Origin: Bacteroidota bacterium
GTDB lineage: Bacteria; Bacteroidota; Bacteroidia; AKYH767-A; 2013-40CM-41-45
Length of the DNA stretch: 64,000 nucleotides
Assembly (NCBI GenBank): GCA_016721305.1
Contig: JADKIH010000001.1
Location: forward strand, 310,001-374,000
Reading direction: 5' to 3'
The notes beneath the pieces were generated by a model, which was not told where the DNA came from, did not search any database, and saw only the letters and a list, made by a program, of their open reading frames with translations. Position 1 is the first letter of the stretch, and each line of letters starts with the position of its first letter. This document shows, in pieces, positions 35,825-46,294 of the stretch. The position numbers were made by a program, and so were the translations under genes.

Positions 35825-36348
35825 TACTTCGAATTGCACTTATCGGCCCGGAATCAACGGCAAAGAGTACGCTATCAGAACAACTCGCCCGGCACTACAA
35901 TACCGTATGGGTTCCTGAATATGCCCGAACTTATCTGGAAAACATGACTGCACCTTATACGAAGGATGACGTACTCGCCATCACTCGCGGACAATTGAAA
36001 AGTGAGGAAGAAAAATTAAAGCAGGCTAATAAATTACTTTTTGCCGATACGGAATTGATTATCGCTTCGGTGTGGCTGATCGATAAATTTGGCGATTGCC
36101 CGCAATGGATCAACGATAAAATTTTGAAATATGAGTACGATCTCTACTTACTCACACGACCTGACCTCCCCTTTGAAGACGATCCGCTGAGAGAAAATCC
36201 TTTACGACGCGAATTTTTCTTCCACTGGTATCGACGCGAGCTCGAAGACCGCGATTTTAATTACAGAATTGTTGAAGGAGAAAATGATGCCCGTTTGAAA
36301 AATGCGATTCGCTTTACCGATGAATTAATTAGCGGAAAACATATCTGA
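35821..36348 (+). CDS. NadR-like ribosylnicotinamide kinase (kinase domain only)
   Basis: 175 residues. The P-loop GPESTAKSTLSEQLA and VPEYARTYLE resemble the C-terminal kinase domain of NadR; the N-terminal adenylyltransferase and DNA-binding domains are absent. ADTELIIASVW and LLTRPDLPFEDDPLRENPLRR follow. It should phosphorylate nicotinamide riboside imported by the coupled PnuC. The last 20 bp overlap the convergent barrel-protein gene. Confidence 0.8.
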   Translation: MILRIALIGPESTAKSTLSEQLARHYNTVWVPEYARTYLENMTAPYTKDDVLAITRGQLKSEEEKLKQANKLLFADTELIIASVWLIDKFGDCPQWINDKILKYEYDLYLLTRPDLPFEDDPLRENPLRREFFFHWYRRELEDRDFNYRIVEGENDARLKNAIRFTDELISGKHI

Positions 36349-36847
36349 TCGACACTCCAAAATCGACAAACTCCGGTCCCGGATTTACGAACTCATAAAA
36401 AGGCACGCATTCAATTCCCAAAGTAATTGGCACACGTGGAATTTTATACTCAATCTGTGCCGTTAAATCCGCCCCTATCGTCACTACAGATTTATCATAG
36501 TAGTTAGCATCCTTTTTCGAACGCTTGTAGTATCCCTGAGGCTCGAAAGGATAATACCCGGCATGCACTCCAAGGCCGTACACAAAGTCAAGCGGAAGCT
36601 GAACGATTGGAATTTTAAAAGGAATTTGTTTAATTAAATATCCCTTCAAAACATATCCGCCTGAAGCTACATTCGCATACATCACATCCAATTGCAGACT
36701 TGTAGCATTGTCGGTTGCAAAGACAAATTTCATAGACGCGCCTGTATAAAACTTACCGGCACGTCCGCCGATACCGAAGGTATACTTCTGTGCCATTGCA
36801 GTATTCACAACAAAAACAAATAAAATTAGGGCGAGAATTCTCTTCAT
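36329..36847 (-). CDS. Small outer-membrane beta-barrel protein
   Basis: 172 residues from ATG 36847 (MKRILALILFVFVVNTAMAQ, signal peptide). Alternating strands such as YTFGIGGRAGKFYTGASMKF, LGVHAGYYPF and VPITLGIECVPFYEF end in FGVSIRYVFR, a typical C-terminal barrel strand. Function unknown; similar small barrels are widespread in Bacteroidota. Confidence 0.7.
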   Translation of the reverse strand: MKRILALILFVFVVNTAMAQKYTFGIGGRAGKFYTGASMKFVFATDNATSLQLDVMYANVASGGYVLKGYLIKQIPFKIPIVQLPLDFVYGLGVHAGYYPFEPQGYYKRSKKDANYYDKSVVTIGADLTAQIEYKIPRVPITLGIECVPFYEFVNPGPEFVDFGVSIRYVFR

Positions 36848-37019
36848 ATAGCAGATATTTACGGGCAAGATAAATATTAAACTCTCTTATCTTGCAGTGA
36901 TTTCGCAAAATTAATAACAGCTTATTATACACCAACTTTTATTTAAAATTACTTGGACAGTCAACTATTTTGGCTAATTTTATTTCTGATTTGAATTTCT
37001 TTTCTTAGTAGATACTCAT

Positions 37020-38447
37020 ATGAAAACAAGTTATACTATTAAAGCTTGCATATTGGCTCTTGTCCTATTGATATCCAATTCAACAAGAGCACAAAACTGG
37101 GCGTTATTGAATTCCACGAGGAACTTCAATTTTGCGAAAGACAGATTGATTTACGATTCTTTACTTAGTGTTCGGGTAACAAGTTCTTCAGTCCATAACA
37201 ATAGCTCGATCTTTCAATTAAATCGACTTGTTATTATACTACCGTATAATGCTGCCGTCCAAAACCAGCCGAATTTCCTTCAACGGACGGCCATCAAACA
37301 CTCTAACGGCGATTATTATTTTTATGACAATTCCGCGTTTTTCATAAAAACATTAGCCAACGTTGGCGACAGCTGGATCTTCGATACGGCAAATTCCATC
37401 AATGCAACTGTGACTTTGGTCAAACTCGGAACTGTACTAGGAATAAGCGACTCATTAAAATTCATTACACTGTCATCCGGCGACGTTATTACAATCAGCA
37501 AAGAACACGGCTTGATCGAATTCTCACGATCTTATTTGAACTCCAACAAATTCACTCTTATCGGTATGGAAAACCCAAATCTGGGAGTACAAGTACCAAA
37601 ATTCAACGACTTTTTCAATTACCAAGTAGGCGATATCCTGGAGTATGAAACAGTTTATGAACACAATTCCAATACAACGATTAGCGATTTTACTCAGTAT
37701 CGGTATAACAGATATAAAATACTTTCTATCTCGACTATTGGGCAAACTATCCAATTGTATGTCGAAAGAAAAACGAAAACTCCGACTTCAAATGGGTATG
37801 GAAACCCATTAATTATGGTCTATACGACTGATACAATCAATATTGCATTACAGAATTATGCTGATCACCCTCTCAATGCCTATAGAAGTGAACTTGGATT
37901 AGGAGGATATACCGATCAGCTAACTTTTTTGACAAGTACCGCATCAGGCACAAAACTCTACAAACATTTTCATGAGACTTTTGTCCACCAATCTGTAACT
38001 GACACTATTTACCAGACTGTACCACCTTATCATTGGCTGACCATCTCCTATTTATCAGGAATTGGCCTCGTCTCATATCATGACGAAGATTACAACTATA
38101 ACAATACTTATGATTATTACGACAGCACATTGACAGGTGGAATTATCAATGGCGTACTTTATGGATCTTTATTTTACGACCCCTTTTTCGGCGATGCAAT
38201 AATAGGACTACCTCCGGGTTCCATAAATGTATTTCCAAATCCGGTTTCCGACGAATTCCTAATAGCTGCTGCAGGTATGGGCAAGCTTGAAATTTCCATC
38301 TTCTCGGAAACAGGCCAGTTTGTTTTATCTCGCACTTTCGAAAATTTGGAATCAATAAATATATCCGACCGGCCAGCCGGAAACTATATTTATGAAATCA
38401 AGAATGAGACAGGAGTACTTAAGAATGGTATCTTAGCCAAACTGTAA
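37020..38447 (+). CDS. Secreted protein with type IX secretion C-terminal sorting domain
   Basis: 475 residues. Signal peptide MKTSYTIKACILALVLLIS. The long central part has no family I recognise; it is rich in Asn, Thr and Tyr. The last 80 residues are a Por secretion (type A) sorting domain: INVFPNPVSDEFLI, LEISIFSETGQFVLS, RPAGNYIYEIKNETGVLKNGIL. Such proteins cross the outer membrane through T9SS and are attached to the cell surface or released. This also indicates that the organism has a type IX system. Confidence 0.85.
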   Translation: MKTSYTIKACILALVLLISNSTRAQNWALLNSTRNFNFAKDRLIYDSLLSVRVTSSSVHNNSSIFQLNRLVIILPYNAAVQNQPNFLQRTAIKHSNGDYYFYDNSAFFIKTLANVGDSWIFDTANSINATVTLVKLGTVLGISDSLKFITLSSGDVITISKEHGLIEFSRSYLNSNKFTLIGMENPNLGVQVPKFNDFFNYQVGDILEYETVYEHNSNTTISDFTQYRYNRYKILSISTIGQTIQLYVERKTKTPTSNGYGNPLIMVYTTDTINIALQNYADHPLNAYRSELGLGGYTDQLTFLTSTASGTKLYKHFHETFVHQSVTDTIYQTVPPYHWLTISYLSGIGLVSYHDEDYNYNNTYDYYDSTLTGGIINGVLYGSLFYDPFFGDAIIGLPPGSINVFPNPVSDEFLIAAAGMGKLEISIFSETGQFVLSRTFENLESINISDRPAGNYIYEIKNETGVLKNGILAKL

Positions 38448-38557
38448 GCTTACCAATAAGCAGGATTTTTTCTCCACCAACCCTTTTCAGACTCAAATCG
38501 CCCAACAATCTGCTTCAGGTTGCCGTATTCAATTTTATCCCTACATTTGCCCTCAAT

Positions 38558-38640
38558 CAATGGGGTGCTCTGAAAAGGGCTGAGATTACACCCACATAAC
38601 CTGCTCAGGATAATGCCTGCGAAGGGATGAGGAAAACACT
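38558..38640 (+). ncRNA. TPP riboswitch (THI element)
   Basis: The aptamer core is clear: GGGGTGCTC, GGGCTGAGATTACACCC (the CUGAGA pyrimidine-sensing loop), ACCTGCTCAGGATAATGCC and TGCGAAGGGATGA (the pyrophosphate helix). It lies 60 nt upstream of the TonB receptor ATG and on the same strand. Thiamine pyrophosphate is expected to shut off the receptor gene. Confidence 0.92.
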
Positions 38641-38699
38641 TTTTTAAATGGCCGATTACCCCGTCGGACATTCTGTTTCACCTTACTGATTAATCAACC

Positions 38700-41112
38700 A
38701 TGATTATCTTCATTCGCAAAAATCAACTCGCCTTCTTATTGGCTTTGATTTCTATTGTCATTCCCTCTTTCGGTTCTGCTCAGAATTCGATCGAAGGAAC
38801 AATCTCCTCATCCGACAATCAACCTGTTATCGGCGCCATCGTTCGGCTCGACAGTACGTTCCTTGTTACAACAAGCGACGACAAAGGTCATTTTCTTTTC
38901 TCCGGATTAAAGAAGAATGAATACTCGTTAAGTGTTTCCCACATCGCTTTTGAAACAAAAAATCTGACTGTAAAAAACGGATCGAACACAGCTGTCACTC
39001 TGGATGCAAAATCGTATTTGTCCGACGAAGTAAACATCACGGCTACGCGTGTCGATTCCAAAAACGGTTCGGCATTCACGAATATTAGCAAAGATGAAAT
39101 TCGCTCAGGCAATCTGGGTCAGGACATCCCCTACCTGATCAATAATCAGCCTTCCGTCGTAGTTACCTCCGATGCAGGAACCGGAATCGGATATTCCGGA
39201 ATACGCCTGAGAGGAAATGACGCAACGCGTCTCAATGTCACACTGAACGGAATTCCGGTGAACGATGCCGAATCGCATCAGGTATACTGGGTCGATCTTC
39301 CGGATTTAGCTTCATCGATCGATAACATTCAATTGCAACGCGGACTCGGAAGTTCGAGCAATGGCGCCGGCGCTTGGCGGAAGCTTAAACATTCAGACTA
39401 CCTCATTTTCCGGAAAGCCATACGGCGAAGTCTATTCTTCAGCCGGATCATTCAATACATTTAAGAATACCGTTAGTTTCGGATCGGGAATGATCAGCAA
39501 TCACTTTACTATCGACGGACGATTGTCGGCAATTAAATCCGATGGCTACATTGATCGCGCTACGTCGGATCTGAAATCGCTTTATCTCTCGGCAGGTTAT
39601 TATCAGCAGAAGCAATCCTTGCGTTTCATTCTTATTTCCGGAAATGAAAAAACGTATCAGGCTTGGTATGGAGTAACAAAGGAGCAAATGGATGAAAATC
39701 GCACGTACAATCCGGCCGGTGAATATTACGATTCATCGGGCAACAAGCATTACTACGACAATCAAACCGACAACTACCGGCAAGATTATTATCAGCTTTT
39801 ATACTCAAGAACGCTTAGCCCGAAGCTGAATGCAAATGTTGCCCTGCATTACACGAAGGGCAAAGGTTACTACGAAGAGTTTAATAATATGGATGATCTC
39901 AGCAATTATTCGCTCGGACCTGTTGTTATTGGCGATAGCACTATCAGTAATGCCGATGTCATCCGAAGAAAGTGGCTCGACAATGATTTCTACGGCGGCA
40001 CATGGTCATTCAATTATGAAAACAAAAAACTCAATATCAATTTAGGCGGAGGAGCAAATCATTACAATGGACTTCACTACAACGAAGTTATCAGTGCAGG
40101 GGTTTTCCAAACCACATCCTACCCTTTTGAATATTACCGAGACGAAGCTAGCAAGAATGACGTCAATGTTTTCCTCAGAACAAGCTATAACGTTAATGCA
40201 AAATTGAATGCCACACTTGATCTTCAAGAACGAATGGTCGACTACACATTCGACGGCCTTAATGCCGATTATTCTTCAGGCAATCAAAAAATCTCTCTCA
40301 ACTTTTTCAATCCGAAAATTTCATTCAGCTACTTACCGGAAACTCATCATAGAGTTTATTTGTATGCCGGCATCGGCCACAAAGAACCGGTTCGCGACGA
40401 CTATCGCGCTGCAACCGCTGCGCATCGACCGGAGCCGGAGGAAATGACGGACATTGAAGGCGGATATGAATTCAAGCAGGAAAAAATTAACGCTTCCGTT
40501 AACATGTACTACATGAATTACGCAAGTCAATTAATTCTTACCGGAAAAATAAATGACGTCGGAGAATACATTCGCGAGAGTGTAAAAAACAGTCATCGCA
40601 CCGGAATAGAAGTTCAACTCTCTTACAACTTCTGCAAGGAAGCGAATCTACGCATCAATGCGACTTTCAGCGAAAACAAAATTAACAAGTACACCGAATT
40701 CGTCGACAATTACGACGACGGTACACAGCAAAGCAATACATACACAAATTCCGATATCGCATTTTCTCCGTCAATAATCTCCGGCGGCGAATTGAATATA
40801 ACGCTTTGCAAATACGCCTCGCTGCAAGTGAATGAAAAGTATGTAGGCAAGCAATTCCTCGACAACACTTCATCTGAACTCCGTCAACTTGACGCATACT
40901 TCCTGACAGGTCTGAGAGCCAATTGCAGCATTCCCGTAAAAGGCTTACGCAAACTTGAGTTATCTTTCCAGGTAAACAATCTCCTAGACCAAGCATACAT
41001 CTCAAACGGATACACCTATTCCGGCTACATCTCAGGTGCTCGTAATGATTACAATTACTACTTCCCACAGGCAGGGAGGAGTTTTTTGGTGGGGGTGGGT
41101 GTTGGCTTTTGA
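38700..41112 (+). CDS. TonB-dependent receptor, probable thiamine transporter (frameshifted)
   Basis: Signal peptide, then a carboxypeptidase-regulatory-like domain (IEGTISSSDNQPVIGAIVRL), plug (GYSGIRLRGNDATRLNVTLNGIPVNDAESH) and a 22-strand barrel ending in FLVGVGVGF. The frame changes near 39372: the plug ends with SSSNGAGA and then GGSLNIQTTSF in another frame. The family sequence GAGAFGGSLN would be restored by two T bases in the TT run. The TPP riboswitch upstream makes thiamine or a derivative the likely cargo. Total about 805 residues. The break is probably technical. Confidence 0.9.
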
Positions 41113-41121
41113 AAACAATTT

Positions 41122-41295
41122 GCTGATTAGTTAATTAGCTAATGATGCCTCCGCCTAAGAACCCAAAAGGTAGTGAACTGACCGAGTCGCCATCAGCTAA
41201 GTAGCGAATCATGCCGCCACTTAAGAACCAAATAAGTGTGGAACTGACCGAGCCGCCATCAGCTAATTAGCTAATCAGCAAATCAGCTAATTCAA
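41122..41295. repeat. AGCTAAT inverted repeat enclosing two diverged direct repeats
   Basis: The left arm GCTGATTAGTTAATTAGC (from 41122) pairs with the right arm GCTAATTAGCTAATCAGC (ending 41279). Inside, a 66-bp unit (41139-41204 and 41206-41272) occurs twice: ATG-CC-TCCGCCTAAGAAC / ATG-CC-GCCACTTAAGAAC, then GAACTGACCGAG and CGCCATCAGCTAA. Noncoding, between the TonB receptor and the LRR protein, which are convergent. Confidence 0.65.
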
Positions 41296-41903
41296 TACTT
41301 ACAATTACACGGCGGTGAAAAGTAAATCTTCGCCGTGCGCACTACCAACTCGTCGATGCGTTTTTGCTGCTCTTCGGTGAAAAGAATACCTCGCAATTCA
41401 ATTTCTTTGAGGTTTTGAAGCTTGCTTATTTCATCGGGGATATCTTTCAGCTCATTATCCCAAAGCTCGAGCGTTTCCAGACTTTGTAAATCGCCGATGG
41501 TTGATGGAAGATCTTCTAAAATATTTCTGTTGAGGCCGAGGTATTTTAACTCGTGCAGATTTCCTATTTCGGCTGGAACATGCACTAGCTCATTGTTGGC
41601 CAGATTCAATTTTTCCAGATGAACCAGGTCGCCGATTTTTTCAGAAACCTCCTGAATTTTATTTCGGCTCAAATCCAATTCGATCAGATTTGTAAATGTG
41701 TAAATGGCTTCGGGAACGCTATCGAGTTTATGACGACTCAGATTCAAACGAAACACTTTCGTCGGATTCGCCAACGCCTCTTCCATTGAACGATAGATAA
41801 AAGTAGTATCGTTCAGAATCATCTCGCTTGTCTGAGCAAAAGCGCAATTACTCATTCCCGAAAGAAGAACAATGGAAAGAAAGAAAACGCGGAGACGGTT
41901 CAT
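41292..41903 (-). CDS. Secreted leucine-rich repeat protein
   Basis: 203 residues. Signal peptide MNRLRVFFLSIVLLSGMSNC, cleaved near AFAQ. Five to six repeats of 23 residues with the pattern L-x-x-L-x-L-x-x-N-x-L/I (for example LIELDLSRNKIQEVSEKIGD and LETLELWDNELKDIPDEISK). LRR solenoids mediate protein binding; the partner is unknown. It ends near the short Cys pair CNCKY. Confidence 0.85.
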   Translation of the reverse strand: MNRLRVFFLSIVLLSGMSNCAFAQTSEMILNDTTFIYRSMEEALANPTKVFRLNLSRHKLDSVPEAIYTFTNLIELDLSRNKIQEVSEKIGDLVHLEKLNLANNELVHVPAEIGNLHELKYLGLNRNILEDLPSTIGDLQSLETLELWDNELKDIPDEISKLQNLKEIELRGILFTEEQQKRIDELVVRTAKIYFSPPCNCKY

Positions 41904-41927
41904 AGTTGTGTGGATACGACAAGAACG

Positions 41928-42854
41928 TCAGGAAAGGATTTTTGTTGCAATCGCCTGATCTTCCTTCAACTTTTCTTTCAATTCCTCGAGCCCGGTGAAA
42001 TTCATATCGCCTCTGATTCGGGCTACAAAAAAGATCTGAAGCGTTTTTTCGTAAATATCTTTGTCGAAATTGAACAAATTTGCCTCTATGCGAAGGGTTT
42101 TACCGTTAACAACGGGCCGATTGCCGATATACATCATACCCTTAACACTTTCCCCGTCGACCAGCGCCGTTATGGCATAAACTCCTACAGCCGGGATGAG
42201 CTTGTAGGGTTCAGCAATTTCAATATTCGCCGTCGGGAAACCTATGGTTCGACCAAGCTTATCGCCTACGACAACTTTTCCTCGAATTGAATACCGATGA
42301 CTCAGCAAATTATTCGCCGATTCAACATCGCCGTCGAGCAGAAATTTGCGCACTTTTGTGGAACTCACGGCAACCTGATTGATCATTTGTCCGGGAATCT
42401 CTTCCAGTCGGAAGCCATAAACAGGAGCCATTTCTTCCAAATCTTTGTACGAACCCTCACGGTTCCGTCCGAAATGATGGTCGTAGCCGATCACAAGCGT
42501 TTTCATACCGATCTTATTGACCAGCTCATCTCTGACAAACTCCACCGCACTCAACCGGGAAAACTCCTTGTCAAACGGCTGAATAATGAGGTGGTCAATC
42601 CCAAATGAACGAAGCAATTCCTCGCGTTCCAGCATCGTCGTGATCAGCTTCAGATCGTTGTCGTCGGGCTGCAAAACCATGCGTGGATGCGGAAAAAAAG
42701 TAAGGAGCACGGTTTCGCCATGCGTCTCAGCCGCCAGTTTCCGCAAATTTCGGATGATCTGCTGGTGGCCGATATGGACGCCGTCGAACGTGCCAATGGT
42801 TACGACTGCATTGGCCGTACCCGGAAAATTATCTATCGAATTGTAAACGTTCAC
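41928..42854 (-). CDS. ribF: Bifunctional riboflavin kinase / FAD synthetase
   Basis: 308 residues from GTG 42854 (reading VNVYNSIDNF). The longest frame reaches an ATG at 42950, but that region lies upstream of the -7 element, and 308 is the usual length. The N-terminal FAD synthetase domain has VVTIGTFDGVHIGHQQII and the later IGYDHHFGRNREG; the C-terminal flavokinase domain has GRTIGFPTANIE and GMMYIGNRP. It makes FMN and FAD from riboflavin. No FMN riboswitch was seen. Confidence 0.93.
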   Translation of the reverse strand: MNVYNSIDNFPGTANAVVTIGTFDGVHIGHQQIIRNLRKLAAETHGETVLLTFFPHPRMVLQPDDNDLKLITTMLEREELLRSFGIDHLIIQPFDKEFSRLSAVEFVRDELVNKIGMKTLVIGYDHHFGRNREGSYKDLEEMAPVYGFRLEEIPGQMINQVAVSSTKVRKFLLDGDVESANNLLSHRYSIRGKVVVGDKLGRTIGFPTANIEIAEPYKLIPAVGVYAITALVDGESVKGMMYIGNRPVVNGKTLRIEANLFNFDKDIYEKTLQIFFVARIRGDMNFTGLEELKEKLKEDQAIATKILS

Positions 42855-42866
42855 AGTAAAGTGTGG

Positions 42867-42874
42867 CAAAAATA
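42867..42874 (-). promoter_or_regulatory. -7 element of ribF
   Basis: TATTTTTG on the minus strand, an exact TAnnTTTG match ending 12 nt before the GTG start. It decides the start codon, since the upstream ATG would not be transcribed from here. Confidence 0.55.
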
Positions 42875-43011
42875 GAATTAAAATCGGGAGGCTAGTCACC
42901 TCCAACGGCCTATTTATGGCCTTCGGGCGTAAGTAAGGCAGTCTCACCACGAAAAATCGACGACTATGACATTTTTCAGTTCAAATCCCAACTTCTTTCC
43001 CTAATTTTGCC

Positions 43012-43019
43012 GCTCATAA
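43012..43019 (+). promoter_or_regulatory. -7 element of icd
   Basis: TAATTTTG, an exact match to TAnnTTTG, 18 nt before the icd ATG. Confidence 0.6.
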
Positions 43020-43037
43020 AAATCAGGAAAACAGTAT

Positions 43038-44276
43038 ATGAATTCAAAAATCAAAGTAGCCAATCCGGTCGTTGAGCTCGATGGCGATGAAATGACTCGA
43101 ATTATCTGGAAGTTTATTAAGGACAAATTCATCTTCCCTTACCTCGATCTGGATATCAAATATTTTGATCTTGGAATGGAGAATCGCGATCTGACGAACG
43201 ATCAGGTTACTGTCGATTCGGCTGAAGCGATTAAAAAATACAGCGTCGGTATCAAATGCGCTACCATCACTCCTGATGAAGCTCGTGTAAAAGAATTTTC
43301 TCTGAAACAAATGTGGAAGTCGCCAAACGGCACTATCCGTAATATCCTCGACGGAACAGTTTTCCGCGAGCCAATCGTTATCAAGAACGTTCCGCGCTTA
43401 GTTCCAAACTGGACAGCTCCGATTTGCATCGGTCGTCACGCTTTCGGTGATCAGTATCGTGCAACCGATACAGTGATCAAAGGAAAAGGAAAGCTCACGA
43501 TGACTTTCACTCCTGAAAGCGGCGAGCCACAGGTTTTCGAAGTGTACAATTACAAAGGCGACGGTGTGGCGCTTTGCATGTACAATACTGACGAATCGAT
43601 CCGCGGTTTTGCTCACGCTTGTTTCAATCAAGCGCTGATGAAAAAATGGCCACTTTATTTGTCAACTAAGAACACCATTCTTAAAAAATACGATGGTCGT
43701 TTCAAAGATATTTTCGAAGAAATTTATCAGAACGATTACAAAGCAAAATTCGATGCTGCCGGAATCACTTACGAGCACCGTTTGATCGACGACATGGTTG
43801 CTTCTGCTCTGAAATGGAACGGAAACTTCGTATGGGCTTGTAAAAATTACGATGGCGATGTGCAGTCAGATACAGTAGCACAAGGTTTCGGTTCATTAGG
43901 CTTAATGACTTCCGTACTCGTAACTCCGGATGGCAAGACGATGGAAGCTGAAGCTGCTCACGGAACAGTGACTCGTCACTATCGTGATCATCAGGCAGGA
44001 AAACCAACATCTACGAATCCGATTGCATCCATCTTCGCATGGACACGCGGTTTGGAATTCCGCGGCAAGCTTGATAACAATCAAGAGTTGATCACATTCT
44101 GCAAAACGCTCGAACGCGCTTGTATCGAAACAGTGGAAAACGGAATTATGACGAAAGACTTAGCCGTTACTATCCATGGAAACAAAGTCACACACGGTAA
44201 AGACTATGTGTACACGGAAGAATTCCTCGATGCAATTGATAAAACGTTGAAGAAAAATTTGATGGTGACAGCGTAA
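43038..44276 (+). CDS. icd: NADP-dependent isocitrate dehydrogenase (eukaryotic-type)
   Basis: 412 residues. Oxidative decarboxylation of isocitrate to 2-oxoglutarate in the TCA cycle. Sequence: ELDGDEMTRIIWKFIKDKFIFPYLD, CATITPDEARVKEF, WKSPNGTIRNILDGTVFREPI, YRATDTVIKGKGKL and HGTVTRHYRDHQAGK. This is the homodimeric type related to mitochondrial and cytosolic IDP, not the E. coli type. Monocistronic with its own promoter and terminator. Confidence 0.96.
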   Translation: MNSKIKVANPVVELDGDEMTRIIWKFIKDKFIFPYLDLDIKYFDLGMENRDLTNDQVTVDSAEAIKKYSVGIKCATITPDEARVKEFSLKQMWKSPNGTIRNILDGTVFREPIVIKNVPRLVPNWTAPICIGRHAFGDQYRATDTVIKGKGKLTMTFTPESGEPQVFEVYNYKGDGVALCMYNTDESIRGFAHACFNQALMKKWPLYLSTKNTILKKYDGRFKDIFEEIYQNDYKAKFDAAGITYEHRLIDDMVASALKWNGNFVWACKNYDGDVQSDTVAQGFGSLGLMTSVLVTPDGKTMEAEAAHGTVTRHYRDHQAGKPTSTNPIASIFAWTRGLEFRGKLDNNQELITFCKTLERACIETVENGIMTKDLAVTIHGNKVTHGKDYVYTEEFLDAIDKTLKKNLMVTA

Positions 44277-44300
44277 TTCATTCGCTTAGCATAATAAATA

Positions 44301-44329
44301 AAAGGCCGTGAATCCCACGGCCTTTTTTT
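44301..44329 (+). terminator. Rho-independent terminator after icd
   Basis: AAAGGCCGTG (44301-44310) pairs with CACGGCCTTT (44316-44325), followed by a T run. Confidence 0.92.
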
Positions 44330-44491
44330 AATTTAATACGTTATTTCGTAGCAAAGATTTTCAGGACAAGCCTTACTGATAGTTAATAGCATTCAAACTT
44401 CAGCAAATGCCTCTTAAGATTATGAGCTTATACTCTATAGCAAATTCATCCGCTATTCTTAAAGTGTTTTCATCAAAGAATATCGAATCGG

Positions 44492-46294
44492 TTAATCCTT
44501 ATCCAAGATTGAGTCGTCCTGCGAGTATGTGATCATCAATGCTCGAAGTGCCGAGATTAACCCAAGGTATTTAGGCTCCCTCTTAATCATCACACTGGCG
44601 TCTATTGCTTCAATATTGTGTCGATAATTGAATGCCATACGTCTGGCGATTTCGTTCCCCTCTTTAATTTTTCCAATTTCGTAACATGATCGCACTAACG
44701 GCATCGTCCATTCATCATATGCTAAAAGACTATCCGGAAACAACTTTATAAACATTTCGATAATTTTCGCTGCTGATTCTTTTTTATTTGACTGCGATAA
44801 GTTCTCAGCCAGATTAAAGAAACCAATTGAATAATTTCGAAGAAGTAATTTTCCATGAAAGCTAGCTGTCGAAACCGTATTCCATTTAAAAAGATCGGTT
44901 ATCTCCTTATAACAATTGTCAACATTTATGTTTTTATAATATGGTGCAAGAAAATTAGGCTCATTAGTTAAATGATAGGTGAGTGTATTTATTCCCAAAT
45001 AATTATCAAACCCTTCAAAGCACGTGGATGAACAGCTGCTGGCAAAATAAATTGGCCTGTTTTTAATATTAGAGCTGATGATATCCAACACCAACAACTG
45101 GTATCTGTACAAATATTCACTTTCGCTACGCCATTCAATTGGCTTCTTCAACGAAGTAATTGTTATATGTTTAGTCGGTAAGGTGGAATAGGTGTAATCT
45201 AAATAATCGGTAGACTTAGCCGGATCTTTAAGCATCTTAAATATTTTGTCGGCCGGCCAGTTCGAATAAGTTGAATCCTCGTTAAGAAAGACATAAGCAA
45301 GTTCATTCTTATCGGCAACTACATCGCCTAGCGAAAATCGAATATCAAAATATTTTTTAGGTATAAGCAGTATCGTGGCATTGCAAGCATGCCGGCGTGA
45401 ATAACTACAACATCTTTCCTTAAACCTTCCGTCTCTTGGAGACACATAAGCACGAATGTGTCAAAATCTCCATTTGTAAATAAAACTGAATTCTTCTTGC
45501 AACTTTCAAGCTGATTGACGGCATATTCCCGATAGAAAGGAGAAAAGAGATTTGCAGGCAATTCCTTTGTGGCGTCGGCTTTGGAAACATACTGTACCAA
45601 ATCAAAGTACACTGAAACATACTCTAATTCCCGCTTAAGGTTTATTTCCCCAACTAAGGTTACATAAGAAGGCTTTAGCTCCGTAACTTTCGTGTAACAG
45701 GCAATTGCCTTATCAGAATAGAAACGAAATAATTCCAATTGCTCAGGAGTGAGATTTTGCTCTAGACTGTCGAATTCAAATTGCAGCTCATCGTTGACAC
45801 TAAATTTATCCGACAACAGACATGTTGCCTGATATGAATACGCACGTCCGATACCATAAATCAAATCTGCATCATTACCCGAATAATTAGAATATTCCCG
45901 AATAACATCTTTATACCAATTCGAATAACCATAATATGGACACGCATCATAATGAACTTTTTCCCAATTATCTTTCGACTTTCTCATTAGATGCAAAAAA
46001 GCAACAGAAGTATCCGGCTCTATTAAAATACTGTCGGCATACTTACTCTCACTTGCATTCCATATCCAACAAAGTATCCTTATCCTCAACTTTCATTTCC
46101 GCAAACCAACCTTCAGGTTTTTTCTGAAAGGTTAAATCAATTCTCGGATCACCAATCAACGGAACCGTATTAAAAAAATGCTCTACAACTTCAGAGTAGT
46201 TCGGAAAAGTTTTTGACTGTGCCGCAACATGATCACTCATGCAAAAGCAAAGAATGAAAGCCGGAATAACAGCAAGTGAAAAATATTTACTCAT
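44492..46294 (-). CDS. Exported protein resembling the soluble C-terminal part of DUF2723 proteins (two frame breaks)
   Basis: The start at 46294 gives a signal peptide (MSKYFSLAVIPAFILCFCMS). The frame breaks between 46060 and 46089 and again at the A6 run near 45353-45358, where one added A restores LKKYFDIRFSLGDVV. The joined protein is about 600 residues. NSVLFTNGDFDTFVLMCLQE and later RPIYFASSCSSTCFEGFDNYLG match the pattern of the periplasmic tail of DUF2723 membrane proteins, but no membrane half is present here. Tetratricopeptide-like helices occur at both ends. Function unknown. The homopolymer break suggests an artefact, but real decay cannot be excluded. Confidence 0.55.

Noticed and set aside
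42855..42950. N-terminal extension of RibF from ATG 42950
   Set aside because: The family begins near the GTG at 42854 and the promoter lies between the two starts.
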